Positions 54,901-61,867 of a stretch of DNA of 64,000 bases are shown here, one piece after another. The stretch lies in contig JAGBCQ010000008.1 in the NCBI GenBank assembly GCA_017937925.1, positions 62,001-126,000 of the forward strand, in the 5' to 3' direction. The stretch's first letter is position 1. Every line of letters starts with the position of its first letter. This DNA is from Paraprevotella sp. (GTDB lineage Bacteria > Bacteroidota > Bacteroidia > Bacteroidales > Bacteroidaceae). The notes beneath the pieces are model-generated. The model was not told the DNA's origin, searched no databases, and saw only the letters and a list, made by a program, of their open reading frames with translations. The translations under genes and the position numbers were made by a program.

Positions 54901-56547
54901 ACGGCGGTTGATCCGAAAGGAAAGAAGTATCCTATCAAGTTTAAGAAAATTGACGAGAATAAGATTCAGATTCTTAACATGGACACGATGAAGCTACGTG
55001 TTAATGTCATGGCAAAACCAAAGGCTAGTGAGAAAGCATGGTACCCCTACGCACAAGGTCTTACTCGTTTCTTGATGATGGTTCGTAACGTAAGCGTCAG
55101 CTACAGGAACACATACGCCATGTCATTGCCGGGATTCATGCCAAACGTTGGAGACATGTTAGGGCAACGTACCGGTGGCGGTATGCAACCCGGTCTTGAT
55201 TTTGCCTTCGGTTTCGTTGGTGACAGCTACATCGACAAGGCTAACGAACGAGGATGGTTGCTCAACAATGATAGTATCAGCACGCCAGCTACAACTAACG
55301 CAATGGAGGATTTGCAAATCAAAGCCACTTTAGAGCCTATACCCGATTTGAAAATAGACTTGAACGCCAGTCGTACAGTCAATAGTAACAAAAGCATCCA
55401 ATATATGTATGCCGGAATGCCTACGACACAAAGCGGAAGTTTCAATATGACAACCATTTCCATCAAATCAGCATTCGAAAGTCGTGGCAATGCTGAAAAC
55501 GGATATAGTAGCAAGACTTTCCAACGCTTCCAGCAATATCTCAACACATTCCAGCAAAGAGTTGAAAGCCGGTATGCCAACGCTACTTATCCTGCAGCAA
55601 CAGGACTCAGTGGTAAGTTCAACCCCGAAAATGGCACGGTCAACAAATACTCATCAGACGTCATGATACCGGCATTCCTTGCAGCATACACAGGTGGTAG
55701 CGACATCAATTCGCCATTGGACATCTTCCCGAAGATTACCCGAATGTTGCCCAACTGGAGTATCTCATACAAAGGACTTGGATACTTACCATGGCTACGC
55801 GACCACTTCAAGAGTGTAACGCTTAACCACTCATACAAGAGCATCTATTCGGTTGGTTCATACAACACTTACAGCAGTTGGATGGAGTATATGGGTGATA
55901 TGGGATTCATTCAAAACACAACGGATAATGCCATCGTACCGAGCAGTATGTACGACATCAGCAGCGTGTCTATCAATGAGTCTTTCTCCCCATTGGCAGG
56001 ATTGGATTTTACCCTCAACAACAATATGACTTTCAAGGTAGAGTACCGCAAAACTCGTGTCTTGACATTAAGTATGACTGCAGCTCAACTCAACGAATCA
56101 AGCAGTGATGACTTTGTTATTGGTTGGGGATATAAAATCAATGACTTCAAGTTCTCTTCTTTATTTGGTAGCAAACGTAAAAGAGCGGCCAACAAAGCTA
56201 ATCGCAATACAAGCAAAAATGCAACTAACAATCGTAACGTAAGCCGTAATACAAATCAAAAGACGAGCAAGAGTCGCGCTATCAGTCACGACCTGAACTT
56301 ACGTTTCGACTTCTCGTTCCGCAACCAAGATGCAATCACTCGCAACATACAAACGTCGCTTTCTGAAGCTACTAGCGGAAACAAAGCCATCAAAGCCTCT
56401 TTCAGTGCCGACTATACCATCAGTCGTTACGTCACGCTCAGTTTATACTACGACCGTCAGCGCAATCAACCGCTATTGTCATCGAATGCCTACCCTACCA
56501 TTACACAGGACTTCGGTTTCAACCTTCGCTTCTCATTGACGCGATAA
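48961..56547 (+). CDS. sprA: Type IX secretion outer-membrane translocon SprA (Sov)
   Basis: A 2528-residue outer-membrane protein. SprA forms the very large 36-strand barrel through which type IX cargo crosses. It has a signal-type N-terminus (HIICSLLMIIGICTWASAG). SprA-N-type segments follow from about 150, including the FDFTDMQFDLGPAEKIFGPGGVRLKTQGSAELK stretch, KINLNLNYNTDATFDFD and LRTDLQFGKLKLQTVVSQK. Many alternating beta stretches follow, ending in the C-terminal strand DFGFNLRFSLTR. Two basic low-complexity insertions interrupt barrel loops, at about 1888-1945 (Ala/Lys/Glu-rich) and 2404-2440 (Asn/Lys/Arg-rich). The length is near the family norm. Its last 75 bases recur at 61651-61725. 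Other type IX components are not in this window. Confidence 0.95.
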   Translation: MKGASKHIICSLLMIIGICTWASAGVGSFQEFQSTRTAVQDEKDTIKPRYSVRRTATNTEDDFKKRSMDLREPENLKTDTVYDTKTGTYTIGTKLGDSYLNAPYLMTDKEYQEWSLQKSLQSYYRQRNAEEFETSGKKKFDFTDMQFDLGPAEKIFGPGGVRLKTQGSAELKIGANMKKTDNPSISESRRKTFGFDFDEKINISMNGKVGDKINLNLNYNTDATFDFDAQSMKLKYEGKEDEIVKLIEAGNVSLPTNSSLIRGASSLFGLRTDLQFGKLKLQTVVSQKKSSSKSVSSKGGVQLHPYEFSVTEYEENRHFFLAHFFRDRYDANMSKLPTITSGVTIKRIELWVTNKTGSYESNRNIVAFTDLGESEHISNTLWSQSGLNVASNKANNLYASMAGQYVAARDISQTSNVLDAIPGFEGSIDYEKLQSARKLSSSEYTLNSTLGYVSLNFNLQPDEVLAVAFEYTYNGTTYQVGELSSDLTDNTQALFVKTLKNTSNTPQMGNWDLMMKNVYSLNATTTQKDKFKLDIKYQSDSAGVYVSYLPEAQFKNTKLLKVMNLDRLDANNRPNPNGQFDYVEGYTISKGRIFFPVTEPFGSHLRKYLKDDALAEKYCFDALYDSTKTIAKQIAEKNKYMITGEYKGNNGAEISLGAMNVPQGSVVVTAGGVTLTENTDYTVDYSMGVVTIINQSIIDAGTNVNVSLESNDYYGMQRKTLVGFNMQYDVSKDLSIGGTFMFLNEHPLTTKVNMGEEPLKNTLWGINLSWKKESQWLTNLLDKIPFVDVTAPSQISFDGEFAQLIAGQNKKIQGAASYIDDFENTKNGISVMQPTSWMMSSVPSDFDESKLVNDIRSGYNRALLSWYYVDPLFTRQSSSLTPAHIKSDLNQLSNHYVREVFERELYPNKTQTSYNSASSLPVMNLAFYPTERGAYNLNPNITQEGRLDNPMKKWGGMMRKLDTNDFEMANIEYVEFWLLDPFIYLREQGGNYGGDFYINLGEVSEDILHDGKKYFESGMPIDGNSTYYTETAWGRVPNTTSVVYAFNNQSGSRERQDIGLDGLNSEEEKTYGAYKEFLMAVQGKVNPAVYDSLLLDPANDNYHYFRGSDYDAQQRSILDRYKYINLPEGNSRSNENENESYDTSYKTTPDVEDINQDYTLNEYEKYYQYKISIRPEDFVVGRNYIVDKRTASVKLRNGNTEEVNWYQFRVPVDEYQKKVGNINDFTSIRFMRMFLTNFELPIVLRFATLDLVKAEWRSYEQALYQGEMPTTNGSIEISAVNIEENNDKTPVNYVLPPGVSRVVDPAQSQLAEENEQALALTVKNLAPGDARAVYKNTNIDMRQYKHIQMFVHANALAENVTETENNQTSLFIRLGSDYKNNFYEYEIPLQLTPEGHYDTYSADQCRAVWPEENMIDIDLSIFTDVKQSRNKEKSLGRTNLTTLYSVYDSKRPNNRISVMGNPTLGEVKTIMIGIRNNARETKSVEVWANELRLQEYTNDGGWAAQGNLNIQLSDLGSVNLTGHIETAGFGGIEDAVSDRNQEDMYNYSITTNFELGKLLPEKVRLSAPIYYSYNKEIIRPKYNPLDTDMLLKDALDACATDEERDSLESLTTTKTTNKNFSLSNVKFNIATPKHPMPYDPANFSFSYSHSESNKTGETTAWETDKQWNGAFNYSYSPNYKPFEPFKKVIKSKSKWLDIIRDQNFNYLPQSLTFNTNIIRNYYEFQERDIDNLEDATSLPLSYSKEFLWNRDFSIRWDLTKALRFSFSSATHAEIEEPNVPVNKDLYADQYTAWKDSVKHSILSFGTPISYQQDFTASYKVPLEKIPCFAWMSLDGNYTANYSWNKGMEVEDGTNYGNTINNQRSINVNGKFNLETLYNMSPYLKEVNKKFSAGERKKAKDKSNREKSQAKAKAKAAREKAEAEGKDGDEAEKKALADNAKGKANAKLKNTRFKGFAGEIKLKPDTSVVLTHNQKSKKIRVTAVDPKGKKYPIKFKKIDENKIQILNMDTMKLRVNVMAKPKASEKAWYPYAQGLTRFLMMVRNVSVSYRNTYAMSLPGFMPNVGDMLGQRTGGGMQPGLDFAFGFVGDSYIDKANERGWLLNNDSISTPATTNAMEDLQIKATLEPIPDLKIDLNASRTVNSNKSIQYMYAGMPTTQSGSFNMTTISIKSAFESRGNAENGYSSKTFQRFQQYLNTFQQRVESRYANATYPAATGLSGKFNPENGTVNKYSSDVMIPAFLAAYTGGSDINSPLDIFPKITRMLPNWSISYKGLGYLPWLRDHFKSVTLNHSYKSIYSVGSYNTYSSWMEYMGDMGFIQNTTDNAIVPSSMYDISSVSINESFSPLAGLDFTLNNNMTFKVEYRKTRVLTLSMTAAQLNESSSDDFVIGWGYKINDFKFSSLFGSKRKRAANKANRNTSKNATNNRNVSRNTNQKTSKSRAISHDLNLRFDFSFRNQDAITRNIQTSLSEATSGNKAIKASFSADYTISRYVTLSLYYDRQRNQPLLSSNAYPTITQDFGFNLRFSLTR
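56473..56547 (+). repeat. Intact copy of a 75-bp direct repeat (3' end of sprA)
   Basis: These 75 bases, ending exactly with the sprA stop codon, align without gaps to 61651-61725 with 65 identities (87%) by direct comparison. The copies flank four genes. Confidence 0.9.
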
Positions 56548-56592
56548 TGAATTCTATTGGACATCTATTGTTATCCGATAATTGCTTAAATA

Positions 56593-56640
56593 AAAAGTGT
56601 GAGTCCCAAAGTCTTTGTACAAACTTCGGGACTCACTTTT
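56593..56640. terminator. Terminator between sprA and the convergent secreted-protein gene
   Basis: AAAAGTGTGAGTCCCAAAG pairs with CTTCGGGACTCACTTTT (ending 56640) with one mismatch and a slight offset around a loop. T-rich and A-rich flanks allow bidirectional use. Confidence 0.75.
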
Positions 56641-56673
56641 ATAACCGTTTTATTGTTATAACAAAATTTCAAC

Positions 56674-58404
56674 TTACAAATCTAAGAACCACTTTGTCAA
56701 TTTGTTGTTCTTGAAATAGAAACGTCCGGTTTCTTTTGAGCCTAACTGATAATTATAATCATCCTCACCGTACCAATAATATTTCTTGTCCATCTTGGCT
56801 CCAACAAGTTGATATACTTTTGTATCACCATTACTTTCTATTAATTTCAGTGGCATCATAGAATTTTTAAATTCCAAGAGGAACTCATCCTCAGTCATAC
56901 CCTCATAGAAACTTTGAGTAATATTGCCACCACTAACATTTGCTGACCAAGAGGTATTACCATTCACAGGAACCTTCACTAAAGCTATAGGGAATTTCAA
57001 ATTAGGTCCATAAACAATTCCGCCATTCTCTCTATGTTCAATCAGTTTCACATTCTTTCCAGATGTAGAGAAACACATTGCTTGGACGGTACTTTCATCA
57101 TATTTTATATAAACATAAAGAGCCATGGTTTTCCCTTGTGCACCAAAATCGTAAGTTTTCAGTACTGCAACGGCTTTTTCTAGACCTTTTAATGGATAAG
57201 ATGTTCCTTCAAGAATAAAACCATCAATATTGACTTTCATATTAGGATAGGAATAAGCCTTTTCACAAATGACTTTAATTGCCTGATTCTTATTTTTGGC
57301 GGCATCGGCCTTCGCTTTCATTACTGCGGCTTGTCTCTGTTCTTCAGCCTTACGCTCCTCTTCGGCTTTTCTATTCAGTTCTTCTATCTCTGCCAAAGTT
57401 AGTCCATTCTTATATTCTATATTTTCGCCATTTTTGACCATGATACCGGTAACCGGACAGATTTTCATACTCTCAAGAGAAGGCGCTTTCATCACATCAT
57501 TAATTATCCTCTCCGAACTATATGAATCTATACCAACAAGTCCTTTAGCATCGTTTATGCCATGATCATAAAACAATCTAACTGTTCCTTTATAATTCGC
57601 TCCATCCGCATAGGCAATGTTTGCTTCCTTATTATGACTATTATAGTCCAAAACTCCATCAGGGCATGTTTTACGAAGCACTAGTTCTTCACCTTTTTTC
57701 CTCAAGAAATCTCCATTGGCATATTCAATATCAAAATTATATTGGTCATAAATAGTTACTTTTGTTCCGTCGGCATAAACTGGTTTTGGTGTGATTTCCC
57801 CCTTTCTCAACTCCCATTGATTGTTCAATACGTACTCTTGAACTTGGTACACTTCTTTTATCTCACCAATTGATTGATAAAAACGGCTGTAATTAGAACT
57901 TTGAATATTTCCCCCCTTGGTTTTATAACATAAAGGTTCGGATTTTGTTTCACACCCCTCGAACGAAGGGATACGTGTAATGACTAATGGATTATCACGA
58001 CTGATGGTATAATCACAATGGTCTGAGGAAGTAAAAGTACCTTCCAATAAAGTATATTTCACACTGTTGTTGTCTAGTATCTCATAGTCAAGTTCACCTT
58101 TGAAAGTTGCAGTATTCAACCATAAAGGACCGTTGTATCTTGCGAATTGCACTTTGGCATCAACGACTTTCCCCTGAGAGAATTTTCCTTGCAAAACATC
58201 CTTGTTCACTTCTTTCTTTGTTCCATACTCCGTCATTCTTTCAACTTTGTACTCTGTAATCAGTTTTCCCTTACCTTCAGGATTCTTTGAAGCATCAACC
58301 TTACCATCATATGTAACAAATCTCCCGTACTTAATTTCTTCCGCAAGCGTTCCCTTGGGAAACAAGCACATAAAAAACACCAATAAGCTAAAAATCTTCT
58401 TCAT
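56674..58404 (-). CDS. Secreted hypothetical protein with MORN-like repeats
   Basis: A 576-residue protein with a signal peptide (MKKIFSLLVFFMCLFPKGTLAEE). The first 340 residues contain repeated short beta units of the type YGRFVTYDGKV, LQGKFSQGKV, ATFKGELDYEI, ADGTKVTIYDQYN and YANGDFLRKKGEE, resembling degenerate MORN repeats. A Lys/Glu/Ala-rich helical linker is at about 345-375 (LAEIEELNRKAEEERKAEEQRQ). A C-terminal domain (about 380-576) follows with no match I recognise. No lipobox, so it is periplasmic or exported. It ends the leftward two-gene unit after the lipoprotein gene (17 bases between). The function is unknown. It lies inside the repeat-bounded block. Confidence 0.75.
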   Translation of the reverse strand: MKKIFSLLVFFMCLFPKGTLAEEIKYGRFVTYDGKVDASKNPEGKGKLITEYKVERMTEYGTKKEVNKDVLQGKFSQGKVVDAKVQFARYNGPLWLNTATFKGELDYEILDNNSVKYTLLEGTFTSSDHCDYTISRDNPLVITRIPSFEGCETKSEPLCYKTKGGNIQSSNYSRFYQSIGEIKEVYQVQEYVLNNQWELRKGEITPKPVYADGTKVTIYDQYNFDIEYANGDFLRKKGEELVLRKTCPDGVLDYNSHNKEANIAYADGANYKGTVRLFYDHGINDAKGLVGIDSYSSERIINDVMKAPSLESMKICPVTGIMVKNGENIEYKNGLTLAEIEELNRKAEEERKAEEQRQAAVMKAKADAAKNKNQAIKVICEKAYSYPNMKVNIDGFILEGTSYPLKGLEKAVAVLKTYDFGAQGKTMALYVYIKYDESTVQAMCFSTSGKNVKLIEHRENGGIVYGPNLKFPIALVKVPVNGNTSWSANVSGGNITQSFYEGMTEDEFLLEFKNSMMPLKLIESNGDTKVYQLVGAKMDKKYYWYGEDDYNYQLGSKETGRFYFKNNKLTKWFLDL

Positions 58405-58421
58405 ATTCTTATTTTTATGAG

Positions 58422-59408
58422 TTATACATTCTCGGTTTCAATACTATCTGATTCTTCCTCTTCAGTCGCCTCCTCTGCTTCAATCATTTTGAGTTCATCT
58501 ATACAATTGTCATATTCTGTTCCGTCAAAAGCAATCACATTATTATTCATTACAGCTTCAACTGGCACCTCTACTCTTGCTGTTGCCACATAGTTATAAT
58601 AGTAACGTCCATCCCATGTTTTATTTCTTTTTATAGAATTCGGTATGTTCATATTATAGCGATTCGTAGAATAAGGAAGTAACTTTGCTGATTCAGAACC
58701 ATAGAAAGCACTAGTTTCACCCATATACTCGTCATTACCCAAAGATTTTAGTCCCAAATGAACATTGAATCCGGTACAAGAGTATTGCGTATTATTTTGA
58801 ATTGTAAAGTATGCCTTATTGTCATCACCAATTTTCGCCTTCCCATTATAAAAATTCTTATATCCCCTTATCCTGGCATTCGTTTCAATCATATAAGCTA
58901 TTTCCGCAGCTTTGTTTACATATATCTTGTACGCATAACCACAGCGTTCCTTATATTCCAAATCGGTATATTTCTTGTTCTTTATCGCTCCACAGGCAGA
59001 AACATAATATGGTAACAATCCCGGGTTGATAAGTCCTGTACTATTAATAATAATGTATGGGAAAGCCAGACTATCCTTCGGTTCAGTAGCTTTGTAAGTC
59101 AAAGTCAGTAACGACTTTTCTACATCATTCAACGAATTGTTCTCACTAAAGGTACGTACCAAAGATACTTGATACAAATCATCTTCCAAATCTTTAAATT
59201 CTGTCACCTCAATGTTGTCAAATGCCAACTCGGCATATTTCAGTTCAAGGTCAGGATAAAGCATCTGTAACGAATCAAAAGATTCCTCATTGTAGTAATT
59301 GAAAAACTTATGCGTCAGTTCGGTCATTTGATCTTCTTTGCTCACACAAGAATACACTGACAACAAAGTAACTAAAAGCAACAAGTGCCATAAAAAGGTC
59401 TTTTTCAT
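58422..59408 (-). CDS. Hypothetical lipoprotein
   Basis: A 328-residue predicted lipoprotein. The signal peptide ends in the lipobox SVYSC (Cys21), followed by SKEDQM. The body mixes helical N-terminal sequence (ELTHKFFNYYNEESFDSLQML) with a beta-rich C-terminal half. The latter resembles a small beta-sandwich domain (IQNNTQYSCTGFNVHLGL, RVEVPVEAVMNNNVIAF). The tail is very acidic (EAEEATEEEESDSIETE). I recognise no family. It is the first gene of a leftward pair with the MORN-like secreted protein and is preceded by an unusually long untranslated stretch. Confidence 0.75.
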   Translation of the reverse strand: MKKTFLWHLLLLVTLLSVYSCVSKEDQMTELTHKFFNYYNEESFDSLQMLYPDLELKYAELAFDNIEVTEFKDLEDDLYQVSLVRTFSENNSLNDVEKSLLTLTYKATEPKDSLAFPYIIINSTGLINPGLLPYYVSACGAIKNKKYTDLEYKERCGYAYKIYVNKAAEIAYMIETNARIRGYKNFYNGKAKIGDDNKAYFTIQNNTQYSCTGFNVHLGLKSLGNDEYMGETSAFYGSESAKLLPYSTNRYNMNIPNSIKRNKTWDGRYYYNYVATARVEVPVEAVMNNNVIAFDGTEYDNCIDELKMIEAEEATEEEESDSIETENV

Positions 59409-59732
59409 AATTAAATAATTTATAGTTAATACTCATTTCTTTCCTTTCACGCCCTCACACTCCATGGAACAAAGAGTGTGAGCCTTCTTGACATTCTTAG
59501 TCTGAAGGTTCTGGAAATACCCGTGAATGTAAGAATGAAATATCAGCTCACACTTGTAGGTATAATCATACTGTACACCCTATGAAAAGACATACTGTCA
59601 TCACATACACCACAAGAGGAACAACTTTCAAACTTATCACTCATTCACTTGTATGAAATTTTCCAGATTTCAGACGGATCAAAGTTCAACGTTATTCTCA
59701 AAGTAGCAGTCCTTATTATTAAGAACCATGCA
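59409..59732 (-). other. Long leader region upstream of the lipoprotein gene
   Basis: The 455-base gap to the kinase gene contains no convincing gene. Leftward transcription from the -7 box at 59733-59740 would give a leader of about 320 bases. It holds a 9-bp inverted repeat (CTCACACTC 59454-59462 with GAGTGTGAG 59474-59482) and a 33-codon frame at 59543-59644 on the minus strand with a CxxCxxC motif. A regulatory leader is possible but unproven. Confidence 0.35.
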
Positions 59733-59740
59733 CAAAGATA
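59733..59740 (-). promoter_or_regulatory. -7 element for the lipoprotein operon
   Basis: The minus strand reads TATCTTTG, a perfect TAnnTTTG, but 325 bases before the start codon. No strong -33 was found. Confidence 0.4.
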
Positions 59741-59858
59741 CATTTTTTTTGAAAGCTTTTCCATTGTGAACTGATTTTTTTTGCAAATTAAGTTAAATAA
59801 GGATGAACGACTGCAGTCCAAATTAGTCCTTTTTATCAAAAATGTATAAGTTTCAGAA

Positions 59859-59874
59859 TAACTTTGTATTTTTG
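59859..59874 (+). promoter_or_regulatory. Two abutting -7 elements at the kinase gene start
   Basis: TAACTTTG (59859-59866) and TATTTTTG (59867-59874) are both perfect TAnnTTTG matches. The second ends 4 bases before the kinase ATG, so the mRNA would have a leader of about 0-10 bases. An ATG at 59864 is excluded. Confidence 0.6.
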
Positions 59875-59878
59875 CAGT

Positions 59879-61090
59879 ATGATGGAACCAGATAAATTAG
59901 AAACTTCTATATCAGGCTATATTGTAGATGCGGTAGAAGACGTGAACCGTGAATTTACGGATATAAAGATTTTGCAAACCTCGGATGTTAATATCGTAGC
60001 TAAAGGGAAACGCTATGGTAGATGGTGGATTTTAAAATGTTTGACCGGTGCAGTTGCCGACCAATCAGCCTACCGAATGCGGTTGCGGAAAGAAATGGAA
60101 CTGCTTATGGAATCGCAACACCCGAATATCGTGAACGTACATGGCTTTGAGAAAGTAGAGACTTTAGGCGAGTGCATCGTAATGGAATATATCGACGGCA
60201 CGACACTCACCGAATGGCTGAAAGGAAAAACGAAAAAGACGGAAAGAATCAGAGTGGCTAACGAAATTATGAATGCCATCGCTTATATACATGCCAAGGG
60301 AGTTGTACATCGGGACCTAAAACCGGGAAATATTCTGATTTCAAGATTGGGAGAACATGTAAAGGTGATAGACTTCGGATTAGCAGATTCCAAAGATTAT
60401 GCCGTTCTGAAACAACCGGCAGGAACAGTCAAGTATATGTCACCGGAACAAATGAACACTAATGTTCCGGACGTACGAAATGACATTTACAGTTTGGGCA
60501 TCATACTTCAACAAATGGATTTGGGTACTAACTTTGCCCCGACTATTAACAAATGCCTGTCGCCCATCAATGAACGTTACACGAACATCAGTGAACTACT
60601 GGAGGAACTTCAAAAAAGAACCAAACGACGCAAGCGGATACTCATTGGTTGTTTCATAGGATTAGCATTGATAATAGCCCTATTGGCAATGACGCAAATG
60701 ACAGGCATTCAGACGGAATTGAAAGTGACAAACCATCAGTTAATGGAAATACAAGAGCAACAAGAACAACAAGACGAAAAGAACAAACGTATAGATGAAG
60801 CCATTAGCAAAGGGAAGTTACTCATTGATGAGAAGATTGAACAAACAGGTCTCGGGCAACATCTGGATACACTGAGCAATGTGATATACATGCGTGGTGA
60901 ACTGTTTGACAGACTACACGAAAGCACACATGCCATCACTAAATATATGGAAACATTGCCTGCGGATTTTGAGAAAAACGAAAAAGAAGAAATCTACAAG
61001 GCGTTAATGTCATATAATGGGCAGAGACAACAAGTATTGATTGACAAGTTCAATAAATTGATGGAGGAATATGCGCAACAGATTATGTAA
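59879..61090 (+). CDS. Hanks-type Ser/Thr protein kinase with membrane anchor
   Basis: A protein of about 403 residues. The cytoplasmic kinase domain (about 25-240) has the VAIK-type Lys in WWILKC, the C-helix Glu region RLRKEMELL, catalytic loop VVHRDLKPGNIL, metal motif VIDFGLAD, the activation-segment end TVKYMSPEQM and DIYSLGIIL. The Gly-rich loop is degenerate (TSDVNIVAKGKRYG lacks GxGxxG). One membrane helix (ILIGCFIGLALIIALLAM, about 256-274) leads to an extracytoplasmic Gln/Glu/Lys coiled-coil-like part without PASTA repeats. The substrate is unknown. The final 20 bases overlap the next gene. It starts at ATG 59879 or 59882, just after two promoter boxes. Confidence 0.9.
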   Translation: MMEPDKLETSISGYIVDAVEDVNREFTDIKILQTSDVNIVAKGKRYGRWWILKCLTGAVADQSAYRMRLRKEMELLMESQHPNIVNVHGFEKVETLGECIVMEYIDGTTLTEWLKGKTKKTERIRVANEIMNAIAYIHAKGVVHRDLKPGNILISRLGEHVKVIDFGLADSKDYAVLKQPAGTVKYMSPEQMNTNVPDVRNDIYSLGIILQQMDLGTNFAPTINKCLSPINERYTNISELLEELQKRTKRRKRILIGCFIGLALIIALLAMTQMTGIQTELKVTNHQLMEIQEQQEQQDEKNKRIDEAISKGKLLIDEKIEQTGLGQHLDTLSNVIYMRGELFDRLHESTHAITKYMETLPADFEKNEKEEIYKALMSYNGQRQQVLIDKFNKLMEEYAQQIM

Positions 61091-61634
61091 AGAAATCGAG
61101 TCAGCTATAGGACAACGTCTGAGAACTCCAAAAGATTTCGACTATCTTCGGAAATGTATCTACGCTCGTTTACGCATTATCGTAAGTAGCACAACCTTAA
61201 AAAGATTATGGGGCTACCTGAACGATGGCGGAGAACCTCGCGAAGCCACGCTCACAACACTATGCCGTTTTTTGGGTTACCGAGATTGGGAAAATTTTGT
61301 CCAATCACAAGGTCAGACAGAAGACCTACCGAGTTCGCCTGTTCTCTGCAGGCGACTAAATGTAAGCACCGAGTTGAAGAAAAACGATTGTCTGCGACTG
61401 ACATGGCAACCTAAAAGATGGTGTGACGTCATCTACTTAGGCAATCTACAATTTCTTGTGACGGCATCAGAAAACACGCGACTGAAACAAGGCGATACAT
61501 TTCAATGCAGTCTCATCATCGAGGGTGAGCCTCTCTATCTGGATGGTCTTCGACAGGGCTCACTACCTCCTGTTGCCTACGTATGTGGTAAAAAAAACGG
61601 AGTAAGATTTGAGAAACTGATTAACCACCATTGA
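61071..61634 (+). CDS. Hypothetical protein with possible DNA-binding N-terminal domain
   Basis: A 187-residue protein whose N-terminal 85 residues are helical: LCKEIESAIGQRLRTPKDF, SSTTLKRLWGYL, and EATLTTLCRFLGYRDWENFV. The TLKRLWGYL ... TLCRFLGYRDWENF pattern recurs in many Bacteroidota proteins and looks like a compact helix-turn-helix or interaction domain. The C-terminal half is beta-rich (LRLTWQPKRWCDVIYLGNLQFLV, FQCSLIIEGEPLYLDGL). No signal or membrane helix. Its start lies inside the kinase gene end, so the two are translationally coupled, and it may act as the kinase's cytoplasmic partner or target. This is inference from layout. Confidence 0.75.
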   Translation: MRNRLCKEIESAIGQRLRTPKDFDYLRKCIYARLRIIVSSTTLKRLWGYLNDGGEPREATLTTLCRFLGYRDWENFVQSQGQTEDLPSSPVLCRRLNVSTELKKNDCLRLTWQPKRWCDVIYLGNLQFLVTASENTRLKQGDTFQCSLIIEGEPLYLDGLRQGSLPPVAYVCGKKNGVRFEKLINHH

Positions 61635-61650
61635 AAGGGTTCTTAAACTA

Positions 61651-61725
61651 CTTTTGCCATTGAATGCCTACTCTACCATCACACAGAACTTCGGTTTAAA
61701 CCTTTGCTTCTCATTAACGCAATAA
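61651..61725 (+). pseudogene. Decayed 3' fragment of sprA
   Basis: It aligns base for base with the last 75 bases of sprA (10 mismatches, no gap). In the matching frame it reads NAYSTITQNFGLNLCFSLTQ then TAA, against NAYPTITQDFGFNLRFSLTR in the intact gene. Several changes are nonconservative (Arg to Cys, Phe to Leu), and most mismatches trade G/C in sprA for A/T in the copy, as expected of unselected sequence. There is no start and no upstream sprA sequence, so it is a remnant. Confidence 0.9.
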
Positions 61726-61782
61726 CTTTGGACGCTGACTGTAGCCATTTTGGCAACAATCTGAAAGAAAAAGAGAGAAGTT

Positions 61783-61814
61783 CTTGTCTAAATAGAAAAA
61801 CTTACATACATTTG
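61783..61814 (+). promoter_or_regulatory. Promoter for the 282-aa lipoprotein gene
   Basis: CTTG at 61783-61786, a 20-base spacer and TACATTTG at 61807-61814. The -7 is perfect and the -33 has one mismatch. A small hairpin (AGTCC/GGACT) lies in the leader. Confidence 0.6.
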
Positions 61815-61867
61815 GGGAGTCCATAAGGGACTTCTTATTATAATTATATAAATTAAACCTAAGTATC

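Noticed and set aside
59645-59839. 64-codon minus-strand frame in the kinase/lipoprotein intergenic region
   Set aside because: Its start lies upstream of the only -7 box on that strand, no in-frame Met follows the box, and the composition is not protein-like.
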